Source: Calliopsis andreniformis
Taxonomy: Eukaryota; Arthropoda; Insecta; Hymenoptera; Andrenidae
DNA length: 64,000 nt
Reading direction: 5' to 3'
Assembly: GCF_051401765.1 (NCBI RefSeq)
Contig: NC_135069.1
Span: forward strand, 11,138,501-11,202,500
The stretch's first letter is position 1; each line of letters starts with the position of its first letter. The translations under genes were made by a program, and so were the position numbers. A model generated the notes under the pieces. That model saw only the letters and a program-made list of their open reading frames with translations, did not search any database and was not told the origin of the DNA. Below are positions 25,710 to 37,162 of this stretch, piece by piece.

Positions 25710-26379
25710 TAAAAGTTTCAATGAATCTCATATTGGCAGAAAGTTCTTATTTTACTGAAAGGGAGTTTAGAACTAATTAAGAAAGACAACTTACAATTAG
25801 AAGTAAACTTACTAAGTAATTCTACGGTTATTAGAAGTTTAATTATATCTACGATATAATTACGATATAATATAATTATAAATAATAGAAGTGATATAGT
25901 ATCATATTCCCTCGCTATAGACTCATGGCTGACGGAACACACTTTCATAGCAAAGTTACCTGACGTACTGTAAAAACACATTTTTGAGTATAACTTACGT
26001 ATTGATAGCTCACTTTCTTTCCCCAAAATCGAAAGTTAAAATATACAAAAGCAAAATTCGTTTACGCGTGAAAATTCATAAGGGTGAAATTTGGCATCCA
26101 TTAGAACTTCATGAACGAATAATTAAAATCGCAAAATAACATTACCTACTGTTCTAAACATCAGATAAAAACCCTTAAACTTTATGGGACATTTAATAAT
26201 TTCACTAAATAGGTTTCCAGAAACATTATAAAACATTTCAAATGTTAACTTAGCAAAATTATGATCACTGTCTATACCTCAACCATCTCATATCGAGAAA
26301 ATACTAAGAAATTCCAAATTCGATTATTCAAATCTATCTCAAAAGATAAAGCATTGCCTTTCGCGTAGATGAAGCATAA
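25710..26379. other. AT-rich DNA, no gene seen
   Basis: AT-rich, with a short run of repeated ATATAATTA words near 25850-25885. The 102-codon minus-strand frame at 25718-26026 has no recognisable domain and a composition expected of AT-rich chance frames. Confidence 0.5.
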
Positions 26380-27020
26380 GATACCAAAACCACGGAAGGA
26401 TCCTCCGTGAAGCACAGAACGGGTGTAGTAAACCGTATTACGAGAGGGTCCTAGGAAGAATCCAAGGGGAAGAGCGAGGAAGCTGACAATTCATTTCCTC
26501 CTGTGCGTGTTCACACGATAAACAACCCGCGACGATATTACGGATGTTTCGTATAGCCTACGGTCGCGGTAAGCATCTGCGTACATGCATACCTGGGGGC
26601 TCGTTCACTTGGCTTAGTAACGCCGTCGTCCCTTTTCATATCCACGTTAACCTCAGCGTCGTTCGGTTAATTGATCCGGAATACCACTCGAGCCTCTTAA
26701 CCCTTCCCTTTCTCTCTCTTCTTCAGCGGCAGCCATCCTATCGGGAAGAGGAGGCTCCCGTCGGTTCGTCCTTTGACTCAGCGAGCGGAATTCGCGGTGC
26801 AGCACAGGGTTCTCTAGTGGTTCCCATAGTTACTTTTTCAAGTCGGCGATTTATCGGCGTTTCGATTGGGAAACTGAAAAAGCGTTTCCAACTAACCGAG
26901 AGTTTGCAGCTTATCGAGCCGCGGTGCTGCGCACATTCCGGGTGAAAGACGCAGCTTCTTTGCAGAGGAGCTGATCATCGTAATACAGTATTTCGTTGTG
27001 AGCTTGTCCTTGTCTTCCGC
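26380..27020. other. CpG-rich block with a 133-codon open frame
   Basis: This is one of the most CpG-rich blocks in the window. A near-palindrome CACGGAAGGATCCTCCGTG lies at about 26391-26409. The 133-codon plus-strand frame at 26544-26945 is among the longest here, but it has no domain, signal peptide or repeat I recognise. I read the block as candidate regulatory DNA or an unrecognised exon. Confidence 0.35.
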
Positions 27021-30000
27021 GTGAAGTCTTCCCTCGTTTCATTATTTTCTTTGATTTTTGCTTTTCACGGGTCAGAAAATGGGTTATTAATGCAATAGCA
27101 CTTCAATTAACTGAGCCTCAATGAGTCGTAGACTTTTTAGTTTTAAATACTGCTGTTTAGTGTTACGACTATTGTAAGGGTAGAATAGTATGTCGATGGA
27201 GATTTGAAATATAATTTGACAGTAATCTATCTAAAATAATGAAATATACCAGGTTTAAGGTTCTTTGTGAACCGATGAGTCTAGGTTCTATTTTATATAA
27301 AGAAAAATAGTCAATGACTGCCTGCATATTGCTCATTCGTTGCAAGAATAACAAATAACGAGATTTTCCTCTTTTCTGAAAAATTATGATTGTTTAATTA
27401 CGCCACTGCTTCATCAACTGAGTGGTATGATGAAAAATGCGTTTACCTAACTTTTCTTCACCCTTTGTCCTCTGTATGCTCGTTCTTTGTAAATACTGCA
27501 TTCGCACATTTTTGTGTCTGAAAGTGGTTCATCATTCAACACAAACTCATCCCTAATCCTATCCTTCAATCCTGGTAATTCTATAAAGTTTTGATTCACT
27601 TCGTCAAAGGAAGCTTCTGCTGCTAATTCGACGATCTAACGGAACTGATTATTAATAACATGTATAGAACTGTAAAGTGAAGAAAAAATTGATCAGAAGT
27701 GATTCCTTATCGCCAATGCTTCGCGGTTACCGCTGTTCCGAGTTGACAGTCAGTGAATAAACACAAATACGATTTTATTAATGAATCAGTGCATTAGAAC
27801 GCAGAGATTCGAATCAGTTGCTTCGGACAACACGGCGTACCGGAAAATCGTAGATGATAAAACTTGATTCGAAACAGAGTAGTTATTACTCAGTCTGGAA
27901 TTCCAAAAACAAGGCAATCAACGTACGTGTGACTAATGATAAGTCACGATTAACCGTTCTAAAATATGAACACTAATACTTAACTACTGTAGATCGTGAC
28001 AGATAAAATGATTGGAGGTTCTTTTTTAGTACATGCTATATCCTCTGGAAAATCATTCCATTTTTAACCTTGCAATTAGTCTAATCTGTGACAACTAGTT
28101 AAGGAGAGTACGTATAATTATTGATTGCATATAACATTCAATTAGTTACTGTACTAGTTAAGTAATTAATTAAAGTAGATACAATTTAAGTTTTCTAGAG
28201 AAACTCAAATATTACTTAGATTTGATCAATTTTTCATGGTGTCTAAAATTTCATAATTGCGCAGAATCCTATATCTATTCTAAATTCTAAGTAATATTTC
28301 TTTATTCAAAGATAGTACTGTTAGGCAAACTGCAGTTGGTCACATAATTATTCCAGCAAATTAAATATTAAGTAAATCTTAACATTCAATAGGTACGTCA
28401 ATGTAAAAGAAAGTAATAACTTAAAAACTACCTTTAACTAATATTTAAATATTGGAAGAAGATTATACAATGCTATTTTCATATATTTTAACATAAATGC
28501 ACGAAATTTCTTCTACTTGCATGCAGTTCTACTGACTGCATATTTCTGTGGCCTACTATATGTGGTATAAATTTTTACGAAACATAAATTCTTGCCTAGT
28601 TATAATCTGTAGCGAGAAGATAACATTTTCCACCAACTTTTGCTTATTCGACTCGCCAACACAAGTGAAAGTCCAATGTTTTGTTTTCCCTTTCACAGTC
28701 CATAGACGCCTGACCTCTTATCTTCTTGATTGTCCCTCTAATGCATCATAGGTTGGAGAACCTCGTAAGAAGGCATGCACTAACAAATTTGCTCAGTAGC
28801 ATTAACAAACCGCTCTGTGACCAGTCCATAAATCTAGTAAATCTACGAGCAATAGCTGTTTTATCGGCCAACAAACAGGCTGCTAATGCGCCGTGCACCA
28901 ATCACAGCTTCGCGTGACGCTTCAGTTTTCACGGTGAACACTTTTCCTTTTATTATTTTACCTTGTCGTATAGCCCTTCCTTTATGCATTAAACTTTTTT
29001 TGTAATACCTATGTCTATTTTGCATTTAACTGGAATCTTAGAAGCCAGTAAATATTCCTTAGACGCTACAACAAGGTATTAAATAAATAATCCCTAGTAA
29101 CAAAATGAGACAAATGAATGCATTAATTTGTCATTTATACTTTAAGTTTTCTTTTAGTCTTATTACCAATTCGTTGGATTCTACATAAATGTCTGTATAC
29201 AATTTTTAATACAATAAAGCTTAGTCAATCAATAGGAATATTGTTATAGTTACGGTAGTTAATTTCCATTTTTCTAACTTTCTATAAGTGTGTATATGTA
29301 TATTATTTGATTCGTACAATATAATAAAATCTAAAGCTAAATTAGATCAATTTCTCTAATTTACTCGAGCTTGTTTCCTAGATTTCATTATCATCTATAT
29401 TGTTAATGTGAAGTTATCATAAACTTTCATTTTGTAATTAATGTAAGATTGAAGTAAGAAAAAATGTTGACTACTTTTCTATCAGATTTTACAACTTATA
29501 CGTATTTATTTATATTCTACTTGGAAATTAAATGTTGAGAAAAGGAAGTGAATACTTGTGAATTATACAGTTTCAGCTTTCATGATTGTACCTACAATAT
29601 TAATGTACTCATGATAAACATGGTCTAAGAAACGCGACTCTGAATCATCATAAAAACCCTTCTGATATTTCACTGTGACATTTGCAATAATATTACTATT
29701 GCATTACTATTAAACACTTTATTAGAGATTGTCCTAAATGTTCTAAGTGCTCATAAAAGAAGTGAAACTAAGCCTAATTTTGAAGACTTCATCACCAATA
29801 GAATTCCTAACATAAAAACTTTCTTTAGAAGAACAAAGTTATTCAATGTTAGTTCAATTGTAATGCAATTCCATTTCTTATTGCTACTAATCATTATAGG
29901 TAATTAATACAACATTAATAAAAGAAAAAGGAAATATTTTGGTTGCTTCTATATGAAGGTATTTTATTTTCACCAACATCATAAAACGAGATATTACTAC

Positions 30001-31579
30001 TGAATTATAAGATTTGTATATTTTTTGTCTTTAAATTTGAAAATAAGTATAAAAAGCACAGTGAAAACCATAAACATTATTATTAAAGAACGTATCCATG
30101 ATTCTGGAATTTAAAAAAACACAACAATTTTAAATGTAATAATAATTAATAGTTGTTCAAATATCTTCACCGTTCTTTCTCATTTCATTATATTTCAATG
30201 AATTCTATTCTTTCTCCACACTTTCCTACTTCCACTATTGTTCTATATGTCTCAATTTAATGTCGCGTACTATTTCACACTCGACACGCTAAAAAGTCGC
30301 CTTGCAATTTCACACGAATTCCCTCTGGCTACTGCTGCTGCTTATCATAGAACCCCTCGTGCTATTAATTGTCGCGATAAATCGTAACCTGTGAGGAGAT
30401 TAATAATTAGGCGATTACGTGCATTCAAGCTACAAGCCGGAAATCGATTGTCGTGTGTTATTATTTTCATCCCCTTCGGCTTATCTGTGATTTTGCACAC
30501 AACAATAAACAAGATATGCAATTAGCTTTCAAATTATACCAAAGAATTCGAAATATGTTTTGTGCCATTTTTATATGATCGATGATTTTTATTTTACTTA
30601 TTTTCATACTCAAATTAAGAAACTTATCAAATTTATGAAAGTTGACGAAATTAGGCTGTTTTCTTGTTCTTCAGGCGCATCGACAAATCGTTTCAGAAAA
30701 GAGCAACATATTTTTGAGAGCTCTTACATTTCGGTAGTTAACGAATCAGAGCGCGTCGTATTACTGCAGATTGTTCGAAAATGTAGGATCTGCGAAGTAG
30801 AATGCACAGTTTTAAACGAAACTATCTGTTCTCTTTAGATGCTGAGAGTGTCCCCTACGACAAAAGTGTTGCCATTTCCTATGATCACAAATTTCACGAA
30901 ATTCTTGTGTATTTTACTATACGTTTTCTGTTGTGTGTTTGCAGATTATCACTGATAACATGTTTATCAACTTTTGAGAAGGGGTCACTTCAATTTTCGA
31001 GTTTATCAGGTTAAACTAAATAGTTGGAAAAGAATAGTAGCAAAGCTAGAGAAAAATGATTGAAACAATTATGAATTTATAGTGAGAAGGTATTGAATAC
31101 TTTTACACACTTTTTGAAAATTACTCACAAAAATTATACTCCTAAGAATAACAAAAGTATTCAATTTTGAGACATTGTTTTTTATTAGTTTAAGTAGCAG
31201 TAGAATATTTCGAATGAATATTCAGTAAAACAAATTTAATTAAATCAACATAAAATATGGGAGAATCATGCGGAAGTAGAATTTTAATTAAATACACTAA
31301 CAAGTATACATTATGTATTAAGTTCTACCACAATGCACATACCAGCAAATTATCGACCAATATTCTCAAGAACTACTTTTTTGCAAATTACTTCCTCCAA
31401 TTTTAAGTTCTTTGTAATTTTACCCTCTGTAAGTTGACTAAACCTATTAGTACTTCGTTTCTTGCTTTCAAACCTACAGTTACAGAACAAAGTTATTACA
31501 AAATAACTCGTGCATAGATAAGATCGACTATTTTCTTTTTTCACGGCTTTCTTCACCTTAAGCAGCATTTGATACTTTA
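27021..31579. other. Long AT-rich stretch, no gene seen
   Basis: About 4.5 kb without a recognisable gene. A 14-bp perfect inverted repeat (AAATATTACTTAGA at 28207-28220, its complement at 28286-28299) could be a relic of a small foldback element. Slightly CpG-richer patches lie near 27600-27950, 28700-28920 and 30250-30480. The frames at 28726-28917, 30560-30838 and 31350-31568 lack domains. Confidence 0.5.
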
Positions 31580-32345
31580 GCTTTATTCAGATTAGTCAAG
31601 TTGCTGGAATGTAAGCGGTTTGAATGCAAGTAATTTGTAGGAATTGACTAATGGGAACGTGTTATATTACTTGACTGAAAATATACTTTCAAACTCGAAG
31701 TGCAGGTGACGTACTTTCAACTTTTTCTTGCCTTGAAATACACATTGACTGATATATACCATGATGTATATTCTTATGAGGAGTATTCGAAATACAAATA
31801 ATTGACTTGTGTGAACACAAACTTACCATCAAGCTACTTGAATACAGAAGGCTTGAATTCAAACAATTTGACTAATGCGAACGTGTTATATTATTTAACT
31901 GAAAATATACTTTCAAACTCGAAGTGCAGTTGACGTACTTTCAACTTTTTCTTGCCTTGAAATACACATTGACTGATATATACCATAATGTATATTGTAC
32001 CTTATGGGGAGTATTCGAAATACAAGTAATTTGACTTGTATGAACACAAACTTAGCATCAAGCTACTTGAATACAAATGGCTTGAATTCAAACAATTTGA
32101 CTAATGCGAACGTGTTAAATTACTTAACTGAAAATATACTTTCAAACTCGAAGTGCAGTTGACGTACTTTCAACTTTTTCTTGCCTTGAAATACGCATTG
32201 ACTGAGATATACCATGATGCATATTGTACCTTATGAGGAGTATTTAAAAAACAAGTAATTTGACTCGTGTGAACACAAACTTACCATCAAGCTACTTGAA
32301 TACAAATGGCTTGAATTCGAACAATTTGACTACTTCGAACGAGGC
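31580..32345. mobile_element. TIR element with an internal satellite array (family S, element A)
   Basis: The left end reads GCTTTATTCAGATTAGTCAA followed by G. The right end, on the minus strand, reads GCCTCGTTCGAAGTAGTCAA followed by ATTG. Together they form an imperfect inverted repeat of the form GCCTTGTTCnnATTAGTCAA. Between them lie about three tandem copies of a roughly 229-bp unit. Each unit contains TTGACTAATGCGAACGTG, itself a copy of the right terminus. TTTA/TTTTA flanks may be a target duplication. Related copies are at 32794-33304 and 49519-49589. Non-autonomous. Confidence 0.75.
31598..32342 (+). repeat. Tandem array, about 3.2 copies of a 229-233-bp unit
   Basis: The word AAGCTACTTGAATAC starts at 31831, 32060 and 32289, with a diverged first start at 31598. 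The periods are 233, 229 and 229 bp. Within each unit TTTCAACTTTTTCTTGCCTT and TATACCAT-ATG(T/C)ATATT recur with few mismatches. Unit length variation is partly due to a short TGTACCT-type insertion in units 2 and 3. The array fills nearly all of the TIR element that carries it. Confidence 0.9.
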
Positions 32346-32793
32346 TTTTATCTCCAATCTTGAGGACCATTCAAGGAAACGTTAAGGGAACACGAAGCGT
32401 AGGGGCGAAAAAGGAGTTCGGCAATTACAAAGGCACCGAATTTAAATGTTTATTGTGTTCCGCGCCAATTGAACACGGAGTTAGCGATCGTAGTTTAGAA
32501 ACACTTGACCGGACGTAGATAATGGTTGGCGTGGCCACAGAGCCGAGTCCACCGACCCATCCCGTACTGGTACGCGGGTGTACAATAACCGGGATTGCGG
32601 TTTCAGGATGATAGGCTGTCACGCCGCGTTGCAAATGATTTTCGGTTGAAGCCACGGCATTCTTTCTTGAACGAGAAAGCCTCTCGAATTTTGCGTACTT
32701 ACATCCCAAACCTGGCAAACCTATTCAGGGGATCAGTGAAAAAGAAACGTTTGTCTTTAGACAATGCTCTGCCTTATCATAATGATTACTTTG
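32346..32793. other. CpG-richer spacer between two family S elements
   Basis: A CpG-richer spacer separates two related TIR elements. It holds a 97-codon minus-strand frame (32425-32718) and an overlapping plus-strand frame (32595-32813), neither with a recognisable domain. It may be old host sequence into which both elements inserted, or regulatory DNA. Confidence 0.35.
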
Positions 32794-33304
32794 GCCTTGT
32801 TCAGATTAGTTGAGTTACTTGGGATAAAATGACTTGGACTCAAGAAACCTGAGATCAAATGACTTGGACTCAAGTAACTTGAGATTACGTGACTTGGACT
32901 CAAGTAACGTGAGACTACTTTATTAATATGAACTTGTTATTTACTTTTCTTGAAATACTGGATTAGACAATGTTTTTGCGCTCATTCTTATTTGTCATGT
33001 TTCTGGGCTTCAGATTGCTTACACTCAAATAATTTGAAACCGTTTTAGCAATTGAGGCTGTTATTTTACTTGTTTGGAAAGTGAACGTGATATTTGTGAT
33101 GATAGTTATGAAAGTGTAATCAGTAAGTAAGTATAAAAGTGTAATCAGTATGAAAGAAGTAATGCACATTGTTTCTTGTGTGAAAAGAAATTATCAACTT
33201 TCTTCAATCTCATGTTGAGTATAAAGATGAAATAAAAGTTCAAATTAAGTTCATTACATTCAAGGTATTTTGATTCAAGAAACACTTGACTAATTTGATC
33301 AGGA
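32794..33304. mobile_element. TIR element (family S, element B), about 0.5 kb
   Basis: The left end GCCTTGTTCAGATTAGTTGA followed by GTTACTTG matches the left end of element A. The right end on the minus strand, CCTGATCAAATTAGTCAAGT, is its imperfect inverse. Internal sequence such as GAACTTGTTATTTACTTTTC parallels the 229-bp unit of element A. Just inside the left end is a 30-bp minisatellite (32821-32920). No coding capacity. Confidence 0.6.
32821..32920 (+). repeat. 30-bp minisatellite, about 3 copies
   Basis: GACTTGGACTCAAG starts at 32831, 32861 and 32891, an exact 30-bp period. The intervening words (AAACCTGAGATCAAAT, TAACTTGAGATTACGT, TAACGTGAGACTACTT) are diverged copies. The motif is itself built from ACTTG/CAAG words, typical of the terminus of this element family, so the array probably arose by slippage of a subterminal sequence. 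Confidence 0.85.
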
Positions 33305-36300
33305 TATAATGCATGAAAGATTTGTACGATCATAATCAACATATTATTAATTTATACGTTTCGTTTTCTTTCTTTTTTCTTCTTTTCTATTTTTATTATA
33401 TCTATGCTTTTCTCATTCTTCCTTTATACTCTTCTTGTTTTTTATCTCATAACAAGTGATATGTGTTTGTATTTGGAAAAATATATGCAATTGTATATCG
33501 ATAGCTTAATGTACAGACACTGTGTGTCCACTTTTGGTCAAGTTTAAAATTTTGTATTATAACTAAATTTGATATCATGTGACAGTGTGTGTGTGCATTA
33601 AGTCATCGATATAAAGAAACAAACAAATAAATATTATTAATGTTTTATCATAATATTTCGGTGTTAATACATCTTACATTCAATTTAGGCAAAATCCAAT
33701 TTCCTTGTACACATTTTTAGATAGAGATAAAATACAATAATTGAATATCATATCTTTAAACATTATGGAACAAATACAGACACAACAAATCACAACTGAG
33801 AAATTATGACAAGATAGGATGTCATAGAGGATGACAAGAAGATGAACAAGATACGAATATTGTATTCATGTACGAACAATGTAGAAGACACTTTATGGAT
33901 AACCGAACATTACGTCGCGCATCGCGTCAGCCGTCACGGTTGCGTTAGGCACGTGTCCAGAAACAATCGGCTGCTATAACTATGCTTGTTAAGTCGTTGC
34001 GATAATTCAATTATCGTTCTACCCGAAATAATGACGACACTTTTGTCAATATCAGAGCTGCTACATAAATACCTTGGTTTATGTATAAAAGATATGCTGT
34101 ATAGGAAATATTACAAAAGAAATGCAGAATATTACAATTGAAATTAATAATATCTGTAAGAAAAAATGGGCTAATATTTTAGAAGGAACATCTGTTTTAT
34201 ACAGTTTATTATTTTCAATAATAATGATCATGAAACATTTGACGCAATTTACAAAAATTGAACAGTATTCTAAGTCAAATGAAAGAGTATTGGAGTAAGA
34301 TAAAAACATTCCAAAATTTATAAAAAAGACGCTATTTCATAATTAAATTAATTTACAAGTATTGATGACACGTTAAGTTAACATTATCCGATGCAAAACC
34401 TACACTTCCATTTTTCACATTTACACCATCCCCAAGACAATGCGAGTCGTTTCCCAACAACTCCAAAGTAAATATGTTATTATTGAAATATCAGTAGTAT
34501 GTGTTACTGTCATGTAATTGAATACTAGGAGCTTAACGAAGATACAGTTAATTAGAAATTACAGTGTAGGTATAGAAAACACGCGACACGCAAAGACGCA
34601 AAGACGAATAGTTGACATAGCGAGGATATTAGAACTAACATTACCAATTGTTAAAACGAGTAAGAACCGCAGTTCATGCACTTTTCGCCATGGCTCGTTG
34701 AGTCCACGCGAACGCCGTGCATTCACGACTTCTTAACAGCCGCCAACAATGGTCCACCGATAGTTATTATGCCGCGTGTTATTATCCAGCGCTTTATGAC
34801 GCGCTCTGTGGTACCTGTAGCCGTTGCTGCCAGTTATAGTTAGCCAACGAAGATTTGTATTCGAATTTAGAAAAGCTCTTCTTTCAACATACGAAAAATA
34901 TATCGCTGTGAATCAAATCGTGAAGGTCAAATTCAATAAATTTACAAATTTCATCGCACTAATGAATTTTATAGGACAGATCTAATTTTATGAATATTAG
35001 TTTTTATATTATTCCCTATTTTGTAAAGCATAATTTCAGAACTGCTTTTTAATATCAGTTCAGTATCCATAAACTAAAAGTAAAATTCGTCAGAGGCAAT
35101 ATCTTTACTCTTTTTATTGTTACATCAAAATGAAAAAATTCAATTTCATTCTGAAGCATTTTTTTTCTGAGAATACCAGATTTTACGTTTTCGACCAGAC
35201 TTGGTGTAATAATTTTCCTTCCTTCGTGTTCATTTTTTCTTTTCATTTAAAATGATGGCAATTACTGGCAATGAATCGTCGGAAAGGCGAACCGTAACTG
35301 TTAGCAATTAAAAAATCATTGATTGAAATAAATGCACCAAAGAATGCGGATATGTGTGAAATGTTCATTGCTAATAATTAATGAATATTAGTAACAAGAA
35401 AATAGCAGTGCATTAATTTGACTGTTTTATGTTAATGTGTCGTAATTGAGAAATAATTTGTCACAAAAGTCTCAATAAGTTTTTAAATTCCTTAGTTAAA
35501 CTGTAATCTTATACACTTCTTTTAAGAAAAGATGAAGCATAGTCCATATAGATTAATCAAAGCCTGAAAACTAGTAGGTATATTCTACATACAGTAACTT
35601 ATGTATTTTATTCCTCTAAGATTTAATTTCAAGTACAAGATGGTATTTTACTATAGTAAAGCATATATTATCTGGATTTTAGTTACCTACATTCCCTATT
35701 AATCAAGGTTTCAATAATTCAGTATATAAATAAATAATAAAAGCACAATGGGACTAGCAATAGAACTCATTGTCAGTACTAAAAAAATTAAAAAATTTAG
35801 TCACTAAGAGGATTCTTTAGCTTCGAATTTAAACCACTTAATCGAGGTCCTACGCTATGTTAAAATTTTTCTTACTAAAGCTTTGAATTAAAATCTCGTT
35901 GCACGAAAAATATTGCAATAACGACGACAATAAAATATGTTTAACGTATTTGAAGTATTTAATAGCGTTTCCTAAGAATCACGTATGAGTGTTTCAACAA
36001 AATAGTTTCCTTTTCCATCATTTAATATTACACTTAAATCACCCCCAATCATGGCGAAGTTGTTTCTCAAGGCTATGAATGGCGTCGTAAATCATTGCCC
36101 GTGGCAGGCACAGTTTTCACAAGGCTGTTCCAATTTTTATCGTCTCGATCGTAACACCCAGCAACCTCTAGCGATTCCTCCCATTTCGGGTTGACAGGGA
36201 GTGCGCAGTAACACCTCACGTCCGGCCGTCCATCCTTCGTCTCCATCTCCCTTTTTTCCACAGTTATTGTCGCAGCCGCAACTCGTAAACATAATTACAC

Positions 36301-36503
36301 TTGGTTTTTATTTCCACTGCGGTTTTTTACGTCCTCTCGCGAACGTCAACACTCTCGTCGTCTTTTACGAGCTTAGCCTTTTTCCCTCTGTCAAGGTATA
36401 TGGAGTTATCAGGGAGCATTAGTGAACTCGCCTTCCCCTGTATTTCTTCGCTGCGTACTAGCTGTGCCCAGCCTTCCGTTTGCCACTGAGAAGCAAGGGT
36501 TTA
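33305..36503. other. AT-rich DNA with two CpG patches, no gene seen
   Basis: A pyrimidine-rich strand run (CTTTCTTTTTTCTTC type) spans about 33355-33450. CpG-richer patches lie at about 33890-34030, 34570-34850 and 36050-36480. The last carries short overlapping frames (36073-36261 minus, 36201-36422 and 36301-36489 plus) without domains. No RNA gene or intact element was recognised. Confidence 0.5.
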
Positions 36504-37158
36504 TACAGGGTGTCCTGGTACATGCGGAAAATTAGTGATTCTGTATTTAAAAAATAAGTTGAAAATGAAGAATACAGCTTTCTGATATCATGCTTCATTT
36601 TCGAGAGCATTGAATTGAATTATGATTAGGTATAAATGTATGACAGTGCAGTTTAGAATGCTTACTTTATGAAAATATTTCGTTTGCTCTTCCTTACATC
36701 TAAAAAAAATTTTAAAAAAACACAGTACACATTTGATAAAGTTCCCTTGTAAGCTAGAAACATTGCCCTTTCCCCATTTACCCTTCAAGTGCTTAAAACT
36801 GTACTTGGGTCACAGGTCCTCGGTTAATCTCTTGAAGGAGAAATGTTTTTCAATAGAATAACTGTATTTTATTTTAAAACTATATTTATTTGATATATAC
36901 TTATACAAATCAGAGACAACAGATAATAAGAACTTTTCTACAGAACGTCTACTCCCAAGAGTTTTCACTATACCTTCTGTGATAATGCATGAATATAAGA
37001 AATTTGAAGCAACCTCCTCCAAGAAATTAAAATTCAAAATCAATCTTCTCGAAAACGAAGTATGATACCCAAAAACTTTATTATGCTTGTTCAATTTATT
37101 TCTGTATGTAGTGTCACCTCTCTTCTCATTTATAGTGTCACTTCTGAGACACCCTGTG
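36504..37158. mobile_element. Long-TIR MITE-like element, 655 bp (family L, copy 2)
   Basis: The ends are TACAGGGTGTCC and, on the minus strand, CACAGGGTGTCTCAG. They are flanked by a TTTA direct repeat (36500-36503 and 37159-37162). Long subterminal inverted similarity includes CATGCTTCATTTTCGAGAGC-like and CATACTTCGTTTTCGAGAAG. TTTACCCTTCAAGTGCTTAA matches a motif in the copy at 14041-14725. The 94-codon minus-strand frame inside (36810-37094) has no transposase motif. Element ends of this type are very common in insect genomes; the superfamily is unassigned. Confidence 0.75.
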
Positions 37159-37162
37159 TTTA

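Noticed and set aside
26544..26945. 133-codon plus-strand frame in a CpG-rich block, considered as a gene
   Set aside because: No domain, no splice-site support, and overlapping composition effects in CpG-rich DNA keep stops rare by chance.
27800..27830. AGATTCGAATCAG, considered as a tRNA T-arm
   Set aside because: No matching A box, acceptor stem or cloverleaf could be built around it.
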